Assembly (NCBI RefSeq): GCF_000807275.1
Contig: NZ_CP009056.1
Coordinates: 434,001 to 498,000 of the forward strand
DNA: 64,000 bases
Source: Frischella perrara
Lineage (GTDB): Bacteria > Pseudomonadota > Gammaproteobacteria > Enterobacterales > Orbaceae
Direction: 5' to 3'
The notes under the pieces: generated by a model
Database searches by the model: none
Seen by the model: the letters and a program-made list of their open reading frames with translations, nothing else
Told to the model about the DNA's origin: nothing
Made by a program: the position numbers and the translations under genes
In this document: piece after piece, positions 8,543-17,976 of the stretch
How positions within the stretch are numbered: position 1 is the first letter of the stretch
Layout of the letters: every line of letters starts with the position of its first letter

Positions 8543-10678
8543 ATGCCAGTTGTAATTAAACGAGACGGATGTCAGACAGCTTTTAATGAAAATCGAATTC
8601 GCGATGCCATTCTGAAAGCTGCTGTCGCGGCTAATGTTAATGATCCAGATTATTGTTCATCGGTTGCTAAAGTCATTACTAATCAAATGACCGATAGAGA
8701 ATTTGTCGACATTAATGACATTCAAGACTTAGTCGAAAATCAATTAATGATTGGTCCATATAAGAAATTAGCCCGAACTTATATTGAATATCGTCATGAC
8801 CGTGACCGAATTCGCGAAGAGCGAAGCCGTTTGAATCAAGACATCAAAGGATTAATTGAGCAAAGTAACGTTGCTATACTTAATGAAAACGCTAATAAAG
8901 ATAGTAAAGTCATACCAACTCAACGCGATCTTTTAGCTGGTATCGTTGCACGCCATTATGCTAAACAATATCTATTGCCAAAAGATATCTCTCAAGCGCA
9001 TGATCGTGGTGAAATTCATTATCATGATCTTGATTATGCTCCATTTTTCCCAATGTTTAACTGTATGTTAATTGACCTTGACGGGATGTTAACTAATGGT
9101 TTTAAAATGGGTAATGCTGAGATTGAGCCACCAAGATCCATTGCAACGGCGACAGCGGTAACAGCACAAATTATTGCACAAGTAGCGAGCCATATTTATG
9201 GTGGTACCACAATTAACCGTATTGATGAAGTATTAGCTAAATTTGTCACTATTAGTTTTGAAAAACATAAACAAGTTGCACAAGAATGGAATATTCCTGA
9301 TGCGACAGCTTATGCAGAAAGTCGTACACGTAAAGAGTGTTATGATGCTTTCCAATCATTAGAGTATGAAGTCAACACCTTACATACCGCTAATGGTCAA
9401 ACACCATTTGTTACATTTGGCTTTGGTTTAGGCACCAGTTGGGAATCACGCTTGATTCAAGAGTCAATATTAAAAGTGAGAATTCGAGGTTTAGGTAAGA
9501 ACCATAAAACAGCAGTATTTCCTAAATTAGTTTTCGCAATTAAAGATGGTATTAATCATAAACCCGGTGATGAAAATTATGATATTAAACAGCTAGCGTT
9601 AGAGTGTGCTTCTAAACGGATGTATCCCGATATTTTAAATTACGATAAAGTCGTTGAGGTGACCGGATCATTTAAAACACCAATGGGTTGTCGGAGTTTC
9701 TTAGGGGTTTATGAAGAAGATGGTAAACAAATTCATGATGGACGTAATAATTTAGGTGTTATCAGTTTAAATTTACCACGTATTGCTATCGAAGCTAACC
9801 ACGATGAAGCACGTTTCTGGAAGCTATTAGATAAACGCTTAGAATTATGTAAAAAAGCTTTACTTACTCGTATTGCGCGCTTAGAAGATGTGAAAGCACG
9901 TGTTGCTCCTATTTTATACATGGAAGGTGCTTGTGGTGTCAGATTAAAAGAAGATGATTCTGTTGCTGAAATTTTTAAAAATGGTCGAGCTTCAATTTCA
10001 CTTGGTTATATTGGTGTACACGAAACTATTCATGCTTTATTTGGCGATACTACTCATCCTTTTGACAGTGAACAGCTACGTGAAAAAGGGATAGAAATTG
10101 TAACTAAATTACGTGAGGCAGTTGAAGCATGGAAAAAAGAAACGGGATATGGTTTTAGCTTATACAGTACGCCAAGTGAAAACCTATGTGATAGATTCTG
10201 TCGATTAGATGCAGCTGAATTTGGTATGATTCCTGGCGTGACAGACAAAGGCTACTATACAAATAGTTTCCATTTAGATGTTCAGAAAAAGGTTAATCCA
10301 TATGAAAAAATAGATTTTGAAAAACCTTACCCTGAGCTAGCAAGTGGTGGTTTTATTTGTTATGGTGAATATCCAAACATGATTCATAATATTAAAGCTC
10401 TTGAAGACGTATGGGATTATAGCTATAGTCGCGTACCTTATTATGGGACTAATACACCAATTGATGAATGTTATGAATGTGGTTATACGGGTGAATTTTC
10501 ATGTACCAGTAAAGGCTTTGTATGCCCAAGTTGTGGTAATCATGATTCAGCTAAGGTATCAGTAACTCGCCGTGTATGCGGTTACTTAGGTAGTCCCGAT
10601 GCTAGACCATTTAATGAAGGTAAACAGGAAGAAGTAAAACGCCGTGTTAAACACCTTAATAATGGTCAAATAGGCTAA
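8543..10678 (+). CDS. nrdD: anaerobic ribonucleoside-triphosphate reductase, class III
   Basis: Oxygen-sensitive glycyl-radical enzyme that reduces NTPs to dNTPs with formate during anaerobic growth. The N-terminal ATP-cone (VVIKRDGCQTAFNENRIRDAI) is the allosteric site. The catalytic barrel follows, then a four-cysteine zinc site (CYECGY...CPSCG, about residues 644-664). The radical glycine is in RRVCGYLGSPDARP (G680). 711 aa against 712 in E. coli. Start supported by AAGGGTG upstream. nrdG follows after 26 bp, and two NrdR boxes precede the gene. Implies a facultative or anaerobic lifestyle. Confidence 0.97.
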   Translation: MPVVIKRDGCQTAFNENRIRDAILKAAVAANVNDPDYCSSVAKVITNQMTDREFVDINDIQDLVENQLMIGPYKKLARTYIEYRHDRDRIREERSRLNQDIKGLIEQSNVAILNENANKDSKVIPTQRDLLAGIVARHYAKQYLLPKDISQAHDRGEIHYHDLDYAPFFPMFNCMLIDLDGMLTNGFKMGNAEIEPPRSIATATAVTAQIIAQVASHIYGGTTINRIDEVLAKFVTISFEKHKQVAQEWNIPDATAYAESRTRKECYDAFQSLEYEVNTLHTANGQTPFVTFGFGLGTSWESRLIQESILKVRIRGLGKNHKTAVFPKLVFAIKDGINHKPGDENYDIKQLALECASKRMYPDILNYDKVVEVTGSFKTPMGCRSFLGVYEEDGKQIHDGRNNLGVISLNLPRIAIEANHDEARFWKLLDKRLELCKKALLTRIARLEDVKARVAPILYMEGACGVRLKEDDSVAEIFKNGRASISLGYIGVHETIHALFGDTTHPFDSEQLREKGIEIVTKLREAVEAWKKETGYGFSLYSTPSENLCDRFCRLDAAEFGMIPGVTDKGYYTNSFHLDVQKKVNPYEKIDFEKPYPELASGGFICYGEYPNMIHNIKALEDVWDYSYSRVPYYGTNTPIDECYECGYTGEFSCTSKGFVCPSCGNHDSAKVSVTRRVCGYLGSPDARPFNEGKQEEVKRRVKHLNNGQIG

Positions 10679-10704
10679 TATCATTAGGTTTCAGTATTTA
10701 AATT

Positions 10705-11178
10705 ATGAATTATCATCGTTACTATTCCGTTGATGTGGTTAATGGTCCTGGAACACGTTGCTCTCTGTTTGTGGCAGGTTGCGTACATCAATGCCGGGGC
10801 TGTTATAACAAAAGTACTTGGTCATTGAATTCTGGGATTCCCTTTACCCAAGAAGTTGAAGACCAAATCATCGCGGATTTACAAGATGTTAATATTAAAC
10901 GGCAAGGATTGTCACTCTCGGGTGGCGATCCACTTCATCCACAAAATGTACCTACTATCCTTAAACTGGTAAAACGTGTAAAAACTGAATGTGCGAATAA
11001 GGATATTTGGTTGTGGACAGGATATAAACGCGATCAGTTGACACCACAGCAAAATCAAGTTCTTGACTATATAGATGTATTGGTTGATGGTAAGTTTGTA
11101 CAGGATTTAGCTGATCCGAATCTCATCTGGCGAGGGAGTAGTAATCAAGTGATACACTACCTTCATCGTAAATCATAG
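10705..11178 (+). CDS. nrdG: anaerobic ribonucleotide reductase activase
   Basis: Radical-SAM activase that installs the glycyl radical on NrdD. The [4Fe-4S] ligands are C26, C30 and C33 in GCVHQCRGCYNKSTW, the CxxxCxxC motif. GPGTRCSLFVAGC and SLSGGDPLHPQN (SAM binding) match E. coli NrdG almost residue for residue. 157 aa against 154. Second gene of the nrdDG operon; it ends 42 bp from the convergent carbonic anhydrase gene. Confidence 0.97.
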   Translation: MNYHRYYSVDVVNGPGTRCSLFVAGCVHQCRGCYNKSTWSLNSGIPFTQEVEDQIIADLQDVNIKRQGLSLSGGDPLHPQNVPTILKLVKRVKTECANKDIWLWTGYKRDQLTPQQNQVLDYIDVLVDGKFVQDLADPNLIWRGSSNQVIHYLHRKS

Positions 11179-11220
11179 AAAATAATTTTTGTTGTGGTTG
11201 TTTATTAGTATTGTTGTCAA

Positions 11221-11883
11221 TTAAGTTGGGTTTTCGTTCATATTCAGTAGACTCGACATCGCTTCACGATAATGGATTTCAAGATTTTCACGACTATTTG
11301 AACTAATTTTCAAATCAGTGATACGACCATTCTCAATTTCATATACCCAACCGTGAATACAAACTTTCTGTCCTCGTTGCCAAGCTGATTGGACAATTGT
11401 TGAATGACCTAAATTGTATACTTGCTCAATAACATTGAGTTCACATAAAATATCCATTCGTTTTTCAGCTGGGAAATCACCTAGTAAAGAACTGTAACGA
11501 AACCAGATATCGCGTATATGCAGTAACCAATTATTAATCAATCCCATATCAGAGTTTTCAACCGCAGCACGAATACCACCACAATCAAGATGCCCACATA
11601 CGATAATTTCCTCAACTTGTAGAACATCAACGGCATATTGCACAACAGAGAGACAATTAAGATCGGTATGGATAACTAAATTCGCCACATTTCTATGAAC
11701 AAATAGTTCACCCGGTTCAACTTCAATTAATTTTTCCGCCGGAACACGACTGTCAGAGCATCCGATCCAAAGGAATTTTGGTTTCTGGCTGACTGTTAGT
11801 CGTTTAAAAAAATCAGGATCTTCCTCAGCCATTCGTTGTGACCAAAGGTGATTGTGTGCTATCAGGTCATCAGCATCTTTCAT
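11221..11883 (-). CDS. can: beta-carbonic anhydrase
   Basis: Zinc enzyme interconverting CO2 and bicarbonate, supplying bicarbonate for carboxylations at low CO2. Zinc ligands are visible: C42 and D44 in [12 protein letters not shown]98 and C101 in CGHLDCGG. The [20 protein letters not shown] block and the C-terminal half match E. coli Can, with 220 aa in both. I take the ATG at 11883 (MKDADDLIA), which aligns with E. coli and has AAGAGA at good spacing; the ATG two codons upstream overlaps that site. Transcribed toward nrdG and divergent from the P-ATPase. Confidence 0.95.
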   Translation of the reverse strand: MKDADDLIAHNHLWSQRMAEEDPDFFKRLTVSQKPKFLWIGCSDSRVPAEKLIEVEPGELFVHRNVANLVIHTDLNCLSVVQYAVDVLQVEEIIVCGHLDCGGIRAAVENSDMGLINNWLLHIRDIWFRYSSLLGDFPAEKRMDILCELNVIEQVYNLGHSTIVQSAWQRGQKVCIHGWVYEIENGRITDLKISSNSRENLEIHYREAMSSLLNMNENPT

Positions 11884-12000
11884 AATCATTCTCTTGCTTG
11901 TTATAAACGTGTAGTTTACTAATTGAACGGTTAAATATCAAATTGAATGTTTTGATAGTCTTTAAAAGAATAATTTAGAAAGAGAGTAATTAATTATGTG

Positions 12001-12031
12001 TTGACCTTGTAGTCACTTTAAGGTTTATAGT
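12001..12031 (+). promoter_or_regulatory. MerR-family metal-responsive promoter and operator of the Zn/Cd ATPase
   Basis: -35 TTGACC (12001-12006) and -10 TATAGT (12026-12031) are separated by 19 bp, the overlong spacer of MerR-controlled promoters. Within it lies a 21-bp dyad at 12004-12024: left half ACCTTgtAGT, a central C at 12014, right half ACTttAAGGT. Overall form and spacing resemble CadR/PbrR/ZntR operators. No MerR-type gene is in the window, so the activator must be encoded elsewhere. Confidence 0.8.
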
Positions 12032-12097
12032 ATAAGGGAAACTAAAATCCATCATAATTTATTGAAAAACAATGAATTTTAATTAAAGGGGTAATCT

Positions 12098-14347
12098 ATG
12101 GTTCACCATTCTAAAGATTCGAACAGCCCTCATGATCATGAACACCATACTCAACATCACCATGAGACAAATGAAAAGTGTTGTAATCATGCGATTAATG
12201 ATTCCTTTATTTCCAATGAGCAAGCAACAATCCCAAATAGTAGTAAAAATCAAGCAGTATATCGTATTCTTAATATGGATTGTCCGACTGAAGAAGCATT
12301 AATTCGTAAAAAATTAGCGAATATTTCAGGCATTGAATCGCTTGATTTTGATCTTATTCATCGTATCTTGATTGTCCATCATCAATCAGCATCTTTAGAA
12401 GATATTGAAGCTGCTTTAAATTCAATCGATATGTCTCCAGAAGCTATTATACAGCAAGATAATTATGACCTTGATGCATTAGCGCCAAAAATTAATTGGC
12501 TAAAATTAGGGGTAGCAGGCGCTTTGGCATTAATTGCTGAAATCGCTGATTTTGCAAGCTACCCAAACTGGTGTATTTTTATTTTAGCCATTATTGCCAT
12601 TATTTTAGGTGGTTTTACAACTTATAAAAAAGGTTGGATTGCACTTAAAAACTTTAATTTAAATATGAATGCATTAATGTCATTTGCCGTAACGGGTGCC
12701 ATGCTCATCGGACAGTGGCCAGAAGCAGCTATGGTTATGGTGCTATTTACTTTAGCTGAGGCAATTGAAGCAAAATCGATGGATCGTGCCCGGCAAGCAA
12801 TTAAGCAATTATTAACATTAACACCCGAGCGCGCAACTGTACAACAAAGTGATGGGGAATGGTTAGATTTAGAGAGTAAATTGGTGCCTATCGATAGCAT
12901 TGTACGCGTTAAACCGGGTGAGAAAATAGCATTAGATGGCATTATCACCGTTGGACATTCTACGGTTAATCAAGCGTCAATTACCGGTGAAAGTTTACCT
13001 GTTGAAAAGAACGTAGGTGATCAAGTTTATGCGGGAACGCTTAATGAAGCGGGATCATTTGAGTTTAGAGTCACCGCAATTGCAACTCAAACAACTTTAG
13101 CCAGAATTATTAAAGCAGTTGAGTCAGCCCAAGGCAGTAAAGCACAAACTCAACGCTTTGTTGATAATTTTGCAAAAATCTATACACCAATAGTCTTTAT
13201 GATAGCTTTAGCAATTGGCGTTATTCCACCTCTTTTCTTTAATGGTATTTGGTTAGATTGGGTTTATAAGGCGTTGGTTTTATTAGTAATCGCATGCCCT
13301 TGTGCGCTTGTAATCTCCACGCCTGTTACCATTGTTAGTGGTTTAGCTGCAGCGACTCGCTACGGTATTTTGATTAAAGGTGGAATGTATTTAGAACAAG
13401 GTCGTAAATTGGTTATATTAGCACTTGATAAAACCGGGACATTAACTTATGGAAAACCGAAACAAACCGATTTTATTACTTGCAGTACCTTACCTGAACA
13501 TGAAATTAGACAAATAGCCGTAAGTTTGTCTGCTCGCTCTGATCATCCTGTGTCAAAAGCACTAACTAAGGCTGCAGAACACGCTAAAATAACTTTACTT
13601 GACGTGAGTGATTTTAGCGCTGTGCCTGGAAAAGGAATAAAGGGATTAATAAATAATCAACAGTGGTACTTGGGTAATCATCGATTGGTTCAAGATTTAG
13701 GTTATGATAATCAGGAACTGAAGAAGAAAATAACAACTTTGGAAGAACAAGCTAAAACAGTCGTATTGCTAATAAACGAGCAAGGTGTACATGGTTTATT
13801 TGCTGTTGCTGATACTATAAAAGAAACTAGCATTGAAGCAATTCAAGAGCTTAAAAAAATGTCGATCAAACCGATGATATTAACTGGAGACAACTCTCGC
13901 TCATCGAATATCATTGCTAGCCAGCTTGGCATTACCGAGGTGAAAAGTAACTTATTACCCGAAGATAAATTAAATATCATTACGACATTGCTACCATTAG
14001 GCGTTATCGGTATGGTTGGGGATGGGATTAATGATGCTCCAGCACTCACCAAAGCTAATATCGGTTTTGCGATGGGAGTAATAGGATCAGCAACAGCAAT
14101 AGAAACAGCTGATGTAGCACTTATGGATGACGACTTACGCAAAATTCCACAATTTATTCGTTTATCAAAAGCAACCTATGCAATATTGATACAAAATATC
14201 GTATTTGCCTTATTGGTAAAAATGGTATTTTTCATTCTCACATTTATGGGGGAAACCAATATGTGGATGGCGGTATTTGCGGATATCGGAACGAGTTTAC
14301 TGGTTGTAATCAATGGGCTAAGGTTGTTAAAAAAACGAATTTTGTAA
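12098..14347 (+). CDS. zntA: Zn(2+)/Cd(2+)/Pb(2+)-exporting P1B-type ATPase
   Basis: Inner-membrane heavy-metal pump exporting Zn, Cd or Pb. In order: a histidine-rich tail (about residues 3-31, alternating H with D/E), a single HMA domain with MDCPTEE (C62), membrane helices, an actuator loop (ITGESLPVEK), the transmembrane CPC motif (C400-P-C402), the phosphorylation site DKTGTLT (D444), SDHP, TGDN and GDGINDAP. The CPC motif with DCPTEE and the C-terminal MWMAVFADIGTSLLVVINGLRLL favour the Zn/Cd subgroup over copper pumps. SD AAAGGGG precedes the start. Expression is probably metal-induced through the MerR-type promoter upstream. Confidence 0.93.
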   Translation: MVHHSKDSNSPHDHEHHTQHHHETNEKCCNHAINDSFISNEQATIPNSSKNQAVYRILNMDCPTEEALIRKKLANISGIESLDFDLIHRILIVHHQSASLEDIEAALNSIDMSPEAIIQQDNYDLDALAPKINWLKLGVAGALALIAEIADFASYPNWCIFILAIIAIILGGFTTYKKGWIALKNFNLNMNALMSFAVTGAMLIGQWPEAAMVMVLFTLAEAIEAKSMDRARQAIKQLLTLTPERATVQQSDGEWLDLESKLVPIDSIVRVKPGEKIALDGIITVGHSTVNQASITGESLPVEKNVGDQVYAGTLNEAGSFEFRVTAIATQTTLARIIKAVESAQGSKAQTQRFVDNFAKIYTPIVFMIALAIGVIPPLFFNGIWLDWVYKALVLLVIACPCALVISTPVTIVSGLAAATRYGILIKGGMYLEQGRKLVILALDKTGTLTYGKPKQTDFITCSTLPEHEIRQIAVSLSARSDHPVSKALTKAAEHAKITLLDVSDFSAVPGKGIKGLINNQQWYLGNHRLVQDLGYDNQELKKKITTLEEQAKTVVLLINEQGVHGLFAVADTIKETSIEAIQELKKMSIKPMILTGDNSRSSNIIASQLGITEVKSNLLPEDKLNIITTLLPLGVIGMVGDGINDAPALTKANIGFAMGVIGSATAIETADVALMDDDLRKIPQFIRLSKATYAILIQNIVFALLVKMVFFILTFMGETNMWMAVFADIGTSLLVVINGLRLLKKRIL

Positions 14348-14461
14348 TGCAAAATAACAACAGCTAATTCAGAATAATGGCATGTTAGCAAATATAACAT
14401 GAAAGAGTTGGTAAGTTATTTTGTCATAGCTATTTTATTTACTTTAATAAAGGAGACATTT

Positions 14462-14665
14462 ATGAAACTCATCGTTGATAATATGAGCTGTCAACATTGT
14501 GTTAAGACGATTACTAATGCAATTAAGAATATTGATTCTAATGCGCAAGTAACCGTTGATTTAGCTAAAAAAGAAGTCACCATTAATGGTGGCACTATTT
14601 CTCAAGAAGAGGCGATTAAAGCCATTGATGAAGCAGGTTATCAGTTTGTAAGTATTGGTTATTAA
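14462..14665 (+). CDS. HMA-domain metallochaperone (CopZ-like)
   Basis: A 67-residue stand-alone heavy-metal-associated domain, ferredoxin-like beta-alpha-beta-beta-alpha-beta, with the metal site NMSCQHC (C10, C13) and the closing DEAGYQFVSI. AGGAG at 14451-14455 fixes the ATG at 14462; upstream in-frame codons lack such a site. It would carry a soft metal to a target. MxCxxC chaperones are usually copper-specific, yet the neighbour 114 bp upstream is a Zn/Cd-type pump, so its metal is uncertain. A strong terminator follows. Confidence 0.88.
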   Translation: MKLIVDNMSCQHCVKTITNAIKNIDSNAQVTVDLAKKEVTINGGTISQEEAIKAIDEAGYQFVSIGY

Positions 14666-14670
14666 TTAAT

Positions 14671-14724
14671 AGATTTATGCTGATTAATACAAATCAGCAT
14701 AAATCTTAAAACGCTTTTTTTTTT
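14671..14724 (+). terminator. strong Rho-independent terminator after the HMA chaperone
   Basis: Perfect 15-bp stem 14671-14685 / 14692-14706 with a 6-nt loop, followed by a long T run around 14716-14724. It ends the zntA-chaperone unit before the convergent gene starting to the right. Confidence 0.85.
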
Positions 14725-14744
14725 ATATAATTTAATAGAACTAA

Positions 14745-15200
14745 TTAGTTAAAAGTCGATATATCTTTTTCACATAATATTTCTTTAATAGTTGTCAGTA
14801 TATTTTCCTGTTCTATCATAGTTTGCCAATCATCAGATTGAAAGGCGTACACAACTTTTCCTTTACCGAAATTATCTTCGTAAAGGTAGGCTTCATAAGC
14901 TAAAAACTCAGGAAGTTTACAGCTAATAACATAAGTATTTATTTGCGAACTGACTAATATATTATCTTCGCCTAATTCAAATGGCTCTAATTCATTAAAT
15001 AGTATGCTAACTTGTCTTAAGTCGGGATTATTATTATAAAGAGATTCACTGCCTTTGATTATGTAAATATCAGTAGTATTATTTTTGCCAATAAATTCTA
15101 GTTTTTCGTAAGTAAGAGGGGGTGTTATTTTAAGTGTTGCATGTGAAGTAGAGCTCAATAAATACAGCATTATAACAACACTTGATATAATTATTTTCAT
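14745..15200 (-). CDS. secreted protein of unknown function
   Basis: 151 residues with an N-terminal signal peptide (lysine, hydrophobic core, cleavage near TSHA at about residue 21). The mature part is a small beta-rich domain with two cysteines (ISCKLPEF and ILCEKD), plausibly a disulphide, and blocks such as TTDIYIIKGSESL and AYEAYLYEDNFGKGKVVYAF. The layout recalls small surface-adhesin E-like proteins, but I cannot confirm the family. Convergent with the HMA chaperone; 163 bp from the HD-domain gene upstream. Confidence 0.6.
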   Translation of the reverse strand: MKIIISSVVIMLYLLSSTSHATLKITPPLTYEKLEFIGKNNTTDIYIIKGSESLYNNNPDLRQVSILFNELEPFELGEDNILVSSQINTYVISCKLPEFLAYEAYLYEDNFGKGKVVYAFQSDDWQTMIEQENILTTIKEILCEKDISTFN

Positions 15201-15363
15201 ATTACTTTAACCCATTTTATTTTTAATATCTAAGCTAAGTATTGATAATTTACGACGCAATTAGTGTATAGCATGATTAAAGGTCGAGCAAATTATATTG
15301 CAATTCGCCCCAAAGCTGTTTTTGAGTTCTAAATAATAACTAAAAAATAAATCTAAAAATTAA

Positions 15364-16020
15364 TTACTCACCTTCCCATTCAATTTCAAAGCGTTTTACG
15401 AATTCAATCAAAAAATGATGGCGTTGTTCGGCCAGTCTTTTCCCTTCAGGCGTATTTATTTTATCTTTTAATAATAATAGTTTTTCATAAAAATGATTAA
15501 TAATAGTATTTGATTGGCGATAGTCAGCTTTGGATTTTAATATTCGCGGTTTAATGTTTGGATCGTACATAGAATCATGTTTGTTACCACCATAATAAAA
15601 TGCACGTCCGATACCAATAGCGCCCATTGCATCAAGTCGATCAGCGTCTTGGACTATTTGTCCCTCGCGACTAAGGGCACGTTGTTTAGTTAGATTTTTG
15701 CTAAATGACATATTATCAATAATCGAAAATATCGCGAGCTGCTCATCTTGAGTAATAGGTTGTTGTGCCATAAAGGCGAGTAAATCATTTCGTGCAGATT
15801 GATAATTTTCAATTACTTTATCATCAATTACATCATGTAAATAAGCACTAATAATAACAATAAATAGATTGGTTTGTGGTTCAAAGGATTGTATATGTTT
15901 GGCTAGTTTAACGACCCGTTCAATATGGGCTATATCATGTCCAGTCGTGTCGTTGGCAAGTTTTATGCAGACATAATCGTAAATGTTAGTAATAATTTGT
16001 TGCTGTTGTTCGGTTAACAT
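15364..16020 (-). CDS. HD-domain phosphohydrolase (YedJ-like)
   Basis: 218-residue cytoplasmic HD-superfamily metal-dependent phosphohydrolase. HD residues seen: H28/H32 in GHDIAHIERVV, H62-D63 in AYLHDVIDDK, and the distal aspartate in QDADRLDAMGAIGIGRAF. The DADRLDAMGAIGIGR block and YGGNKHDSMYDP are typical of the YedJ/YpgQ group, which hydrolyse (deoxy)nucleoside triphosphates or other phosphomonoesters in vitro. Substrate not deducible. Divergent from the OsmC-like gene with 84 bp between starts. Confidence 0.85.
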   Translation of the reverse strand: MLTEQQQQIITNIYDYVCIKLANDTTGHDIAHIERVVKLAKHIQSFEPQTNLFIVIISAYLHDVIDDKVIENYQSARNDLLAFMAQQPITQDEQLAIFSIIDNMSFSKNLTKQRALSREGQIVQDADRLDAMGAIGIGRAFYYGGNKHDSMYDPNIKPRILKSKADYRQSNTIINHFYEKLLLLKDKINTPEGKRLAEQRHHFLIEFVKRFEIEWEGE

Positions 16021-16104
16021 AGAAGAAAGATTTATACAGTGATTTTATCGGATAAACATAATAGAATAAAACCAATTTAATTCAATATGATTTAGGAGTA
16101 GATA

Positions 16105-16524
16105 ATGAAAGATCGTTTAAAATGGATTGATGATTTTGGATTTATAGGTGAAACTGCAAGTGGACACGCTTTAATCATGGATGGCGGGCTAGAACACGGT
16201 GGTCGTAATCGTGGCGCTCGCCCAATGGAGCTTTTATTACATGGCGCTGCGGGTTGTATGTCATATGATATTATTGCTATTTTGAAAAATTCCAAAGAAG
16301 ATATTCGTGATTTATGGATTGATATTGATAAAACTCAAGCAGAGTCATCTCCTAAAGTCTATACCGCGATTAATTTTCATATTGTGATAACGGGTAAAAG
16401 TATCAAAAATGAATCAGTAGAACGTGCCATAAAATTAGCTTCTGAGAAATATTGCAGTGCTTCAATTATGTTAGGTAAAACAGCAAAAATGAGTTATACC
16501 TATGAAATCAGAGAACAAAACTAA
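16105..16524 (+). CDS. yhfA: OsmC family protein, YhfA type
   Basis: 139 residues matching E. coli YhfA: TASGHALIMDGG, RPMELLLHGAAGC, and the second cysteine in ASEKYCSASIMLGKTA. The paired cysteines (C51 and about C117) are those of the OsmC/Ohr fold, which in relatives reduce organic hydroperoxides; YhfA's own function is unknown. AGGAG with 7-nt spacing supports the start. Single gene followed by a hairpin. Confidence 0.88.
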   Translation: MKDRLKWIDDFGFIGETASGHALIMDGGLEHGGRNRGARPMELLLHGAAGCMSYDIIAILKNSKEDIRDLWIDIDKTQAESSPKVYTAINFHIVITGKSIKNESVERAIKLASEKYCSASIMLGKTAKMSYTYEIREQN

Positions 16525-16559
16525 TTCTGTTATGTTAGATTAATTTGTTATATGTAAAT

Positions 16560-16585
16560 GACAAGTCGATCTTAGTCGACTTGTC
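16560..16585 (+). terminator. hairpin after the yhfA-like gene
   Basis: 10-bp perfect stem GACAAGTCGA at 16560-16569 with its complement at 16576-16585, 6-nt loop, then an A/T-rich tail without a long T run. Confidence 0.6.
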
Positions 16586-16638
16586 GATTATTATATAAAA
16601 TACCGGTTTCCTGTTTTAATCGTTAAGTGAGAATAAAC

Positions 16639-17976
16639 ATGCCAAAACTAACGAAGAGTATGAAATTTCGGGATTTAGTGATTCTTGGACTTTTATTTAT
16701 CGGTCCCACTGCTCCAGTTGGTTTGTTTGGTGTATTAGATGCGCTTAGTGATGGCGCTGTGGCGTTAGTTTATCTTATTTCAACCTTGTTAATGGCATTC
16801 ACTGCCTTTTCTTATGCCAGAATGGCGAATCAATTACCTCACTCTGGGTCTGTTTATGCCTATTGTTCAGCGGGTATTCATCCAAATGCGGGATTTTTAG
16901 TTGGGTGGTTGTTATTACTTGATTACCTTTTTATTCCTGCTGTCGCTTATCTATTTAGTGGTATCTCACTTAATGCCATTATTCCCGATATTCCAGTATG
17001 GTTTTGGACTTGTTTAGCTGTGTTCGTTACCACTATATTAAATTTAATTGGTTTTAAAAAATCTGCATTCATTACCTTAATGATACTAATTATTGAGATT
17101 ATTGTATTATTTGCAGTAATTGTAGGTGGTATTTGGGTTTTGTGTACACAAGGTACTCAGCGAGACTTATTACATCCTTTTATGGGGGGAGATCTATTCA
17201 GTTGGAGTAACGTTTTTAGTGCAGTGTCTATAGCTGTATTATCATACCTTGGCTTTGATGCTATTGCTACTTTTGCTGAAGAAAATGGTGGTCATCGTAA
17301 CTTAGTAGGTAAAGCTATCATTGGTTGCTTAATTTTGGCTGGCATTTTATTTGTCATCCAAACTTATGTCGGTGCACTACTCAGTCCTTATACCCCAGAA
17401 TATTTGCGAGCTCATCCCGATTTACAAGGGAAGGCTTACTATACTATGGTTAATTCAGAAATTGCTAATTGGTTAGGATGGTCCTTAAGTATGACGAAGG
17501 CAGTTGGTGCTGCATTTGCAGCGATGGTTGGGCAAGCAGCTGCAAGTCGATTATTATTTAGTATGGGACGAGACAAACGATTACCTTCTTTTCTAGCTAA
17601 AGTAGGGCAACATAATGGCGTACCCACCATTGCAATTTTATTTACCGCGGCATTTAATTTATGCCTTGCCACCTTAGCAGCAAATCATTCTAAAGGTTTA
17701 GCCACTTTAGTTTCATTTGTTGATATTGGGGCATTGTGTGCGTTTATTATGTTACATGTTTCTGTGATTGGTTACTTTAGATTTAAGCAGAAAAGGCAAG
17801 GAAAATTAGCATTAATTTCTGATGTGCTAATTCCTATGGTTGGTATTTTAGTTCTACTACCGGTATTAATACATATTGATAACGATGCGAAAATAGTTGG
17901 GATAATTTGGTTAGCTTTGGGGAGTTTGGTTCTATTTTTTAATCGTGGTCGTGCTGATTTAGCTTGGCTTAAATAG
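16639..17976 (+). CDS. APC-family amino acid/polyamine permease (PuuP-like)
   Basis: 445-residue inner-membrane permease of the amino acid-polyamine-organocation superfamily with about 12 helices. Helix 1 holds the unwound substrate loop as GLLFIGPTAPVGLFGV; AYARMANQLPHSGSVYAY, GFLVGWLLLLDYLF, LSYLGFDAIATFAEE and SRLLFSMGRDKRLP follow the pattern of E. coli PuuP (putrescine importer). Substrate may be putrescine or an amino acid; it cannot be fixed from sequence. The ATG at 16639 is preferred over the in-frame GTG at 16627. Transcribed alone. Confidence 0.82.
   Translation: MPKLTKSMKFRDLVILGLLFIGPTAPVGLFGVLDALSDGAVALVYLISTLLMAFTAFSYARMANQLPHSGSVYAYCSAGIHPNAGFLVGWLLLLDYLFIPAVAYLFSGISLNAIIPDIPVWFWTCLAVFVTTILNLIGFKKSAFITLMILIIEIIVLFAVIVGGIWVLCTQGTQRDLLHPFMGGDLFSWSNVFSAVSIAVLSYLGFDAIATFAEENGGHRNLVGKAIIGCLILAGILFVIQTYVGALLSPYTPEYLRAHPDLQGKAYYTMVNSEIANWLGWSLSMTKAVGAAFAAMVGQAAASRLLFSMGRDKRLPSFLAKVGQHNGVPTIAILFTAAFNLCLATLAANHSKGLATLVSFVDIGALCAFIMLHVSVIGYFRFKQKRQGKLALISDVLIPMVGILVLLPVLIHIDNDAKIVGIIWLALGSLVLFFNRGRADLAWLK

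Noticed and set aside
12622-12948. minus-strand open frame inside the Zn/Cd ATPase gene
   Set aside because: Antisense shadow of a well-conserved coding region; serine/alanine-rich composition typical of such shadows.
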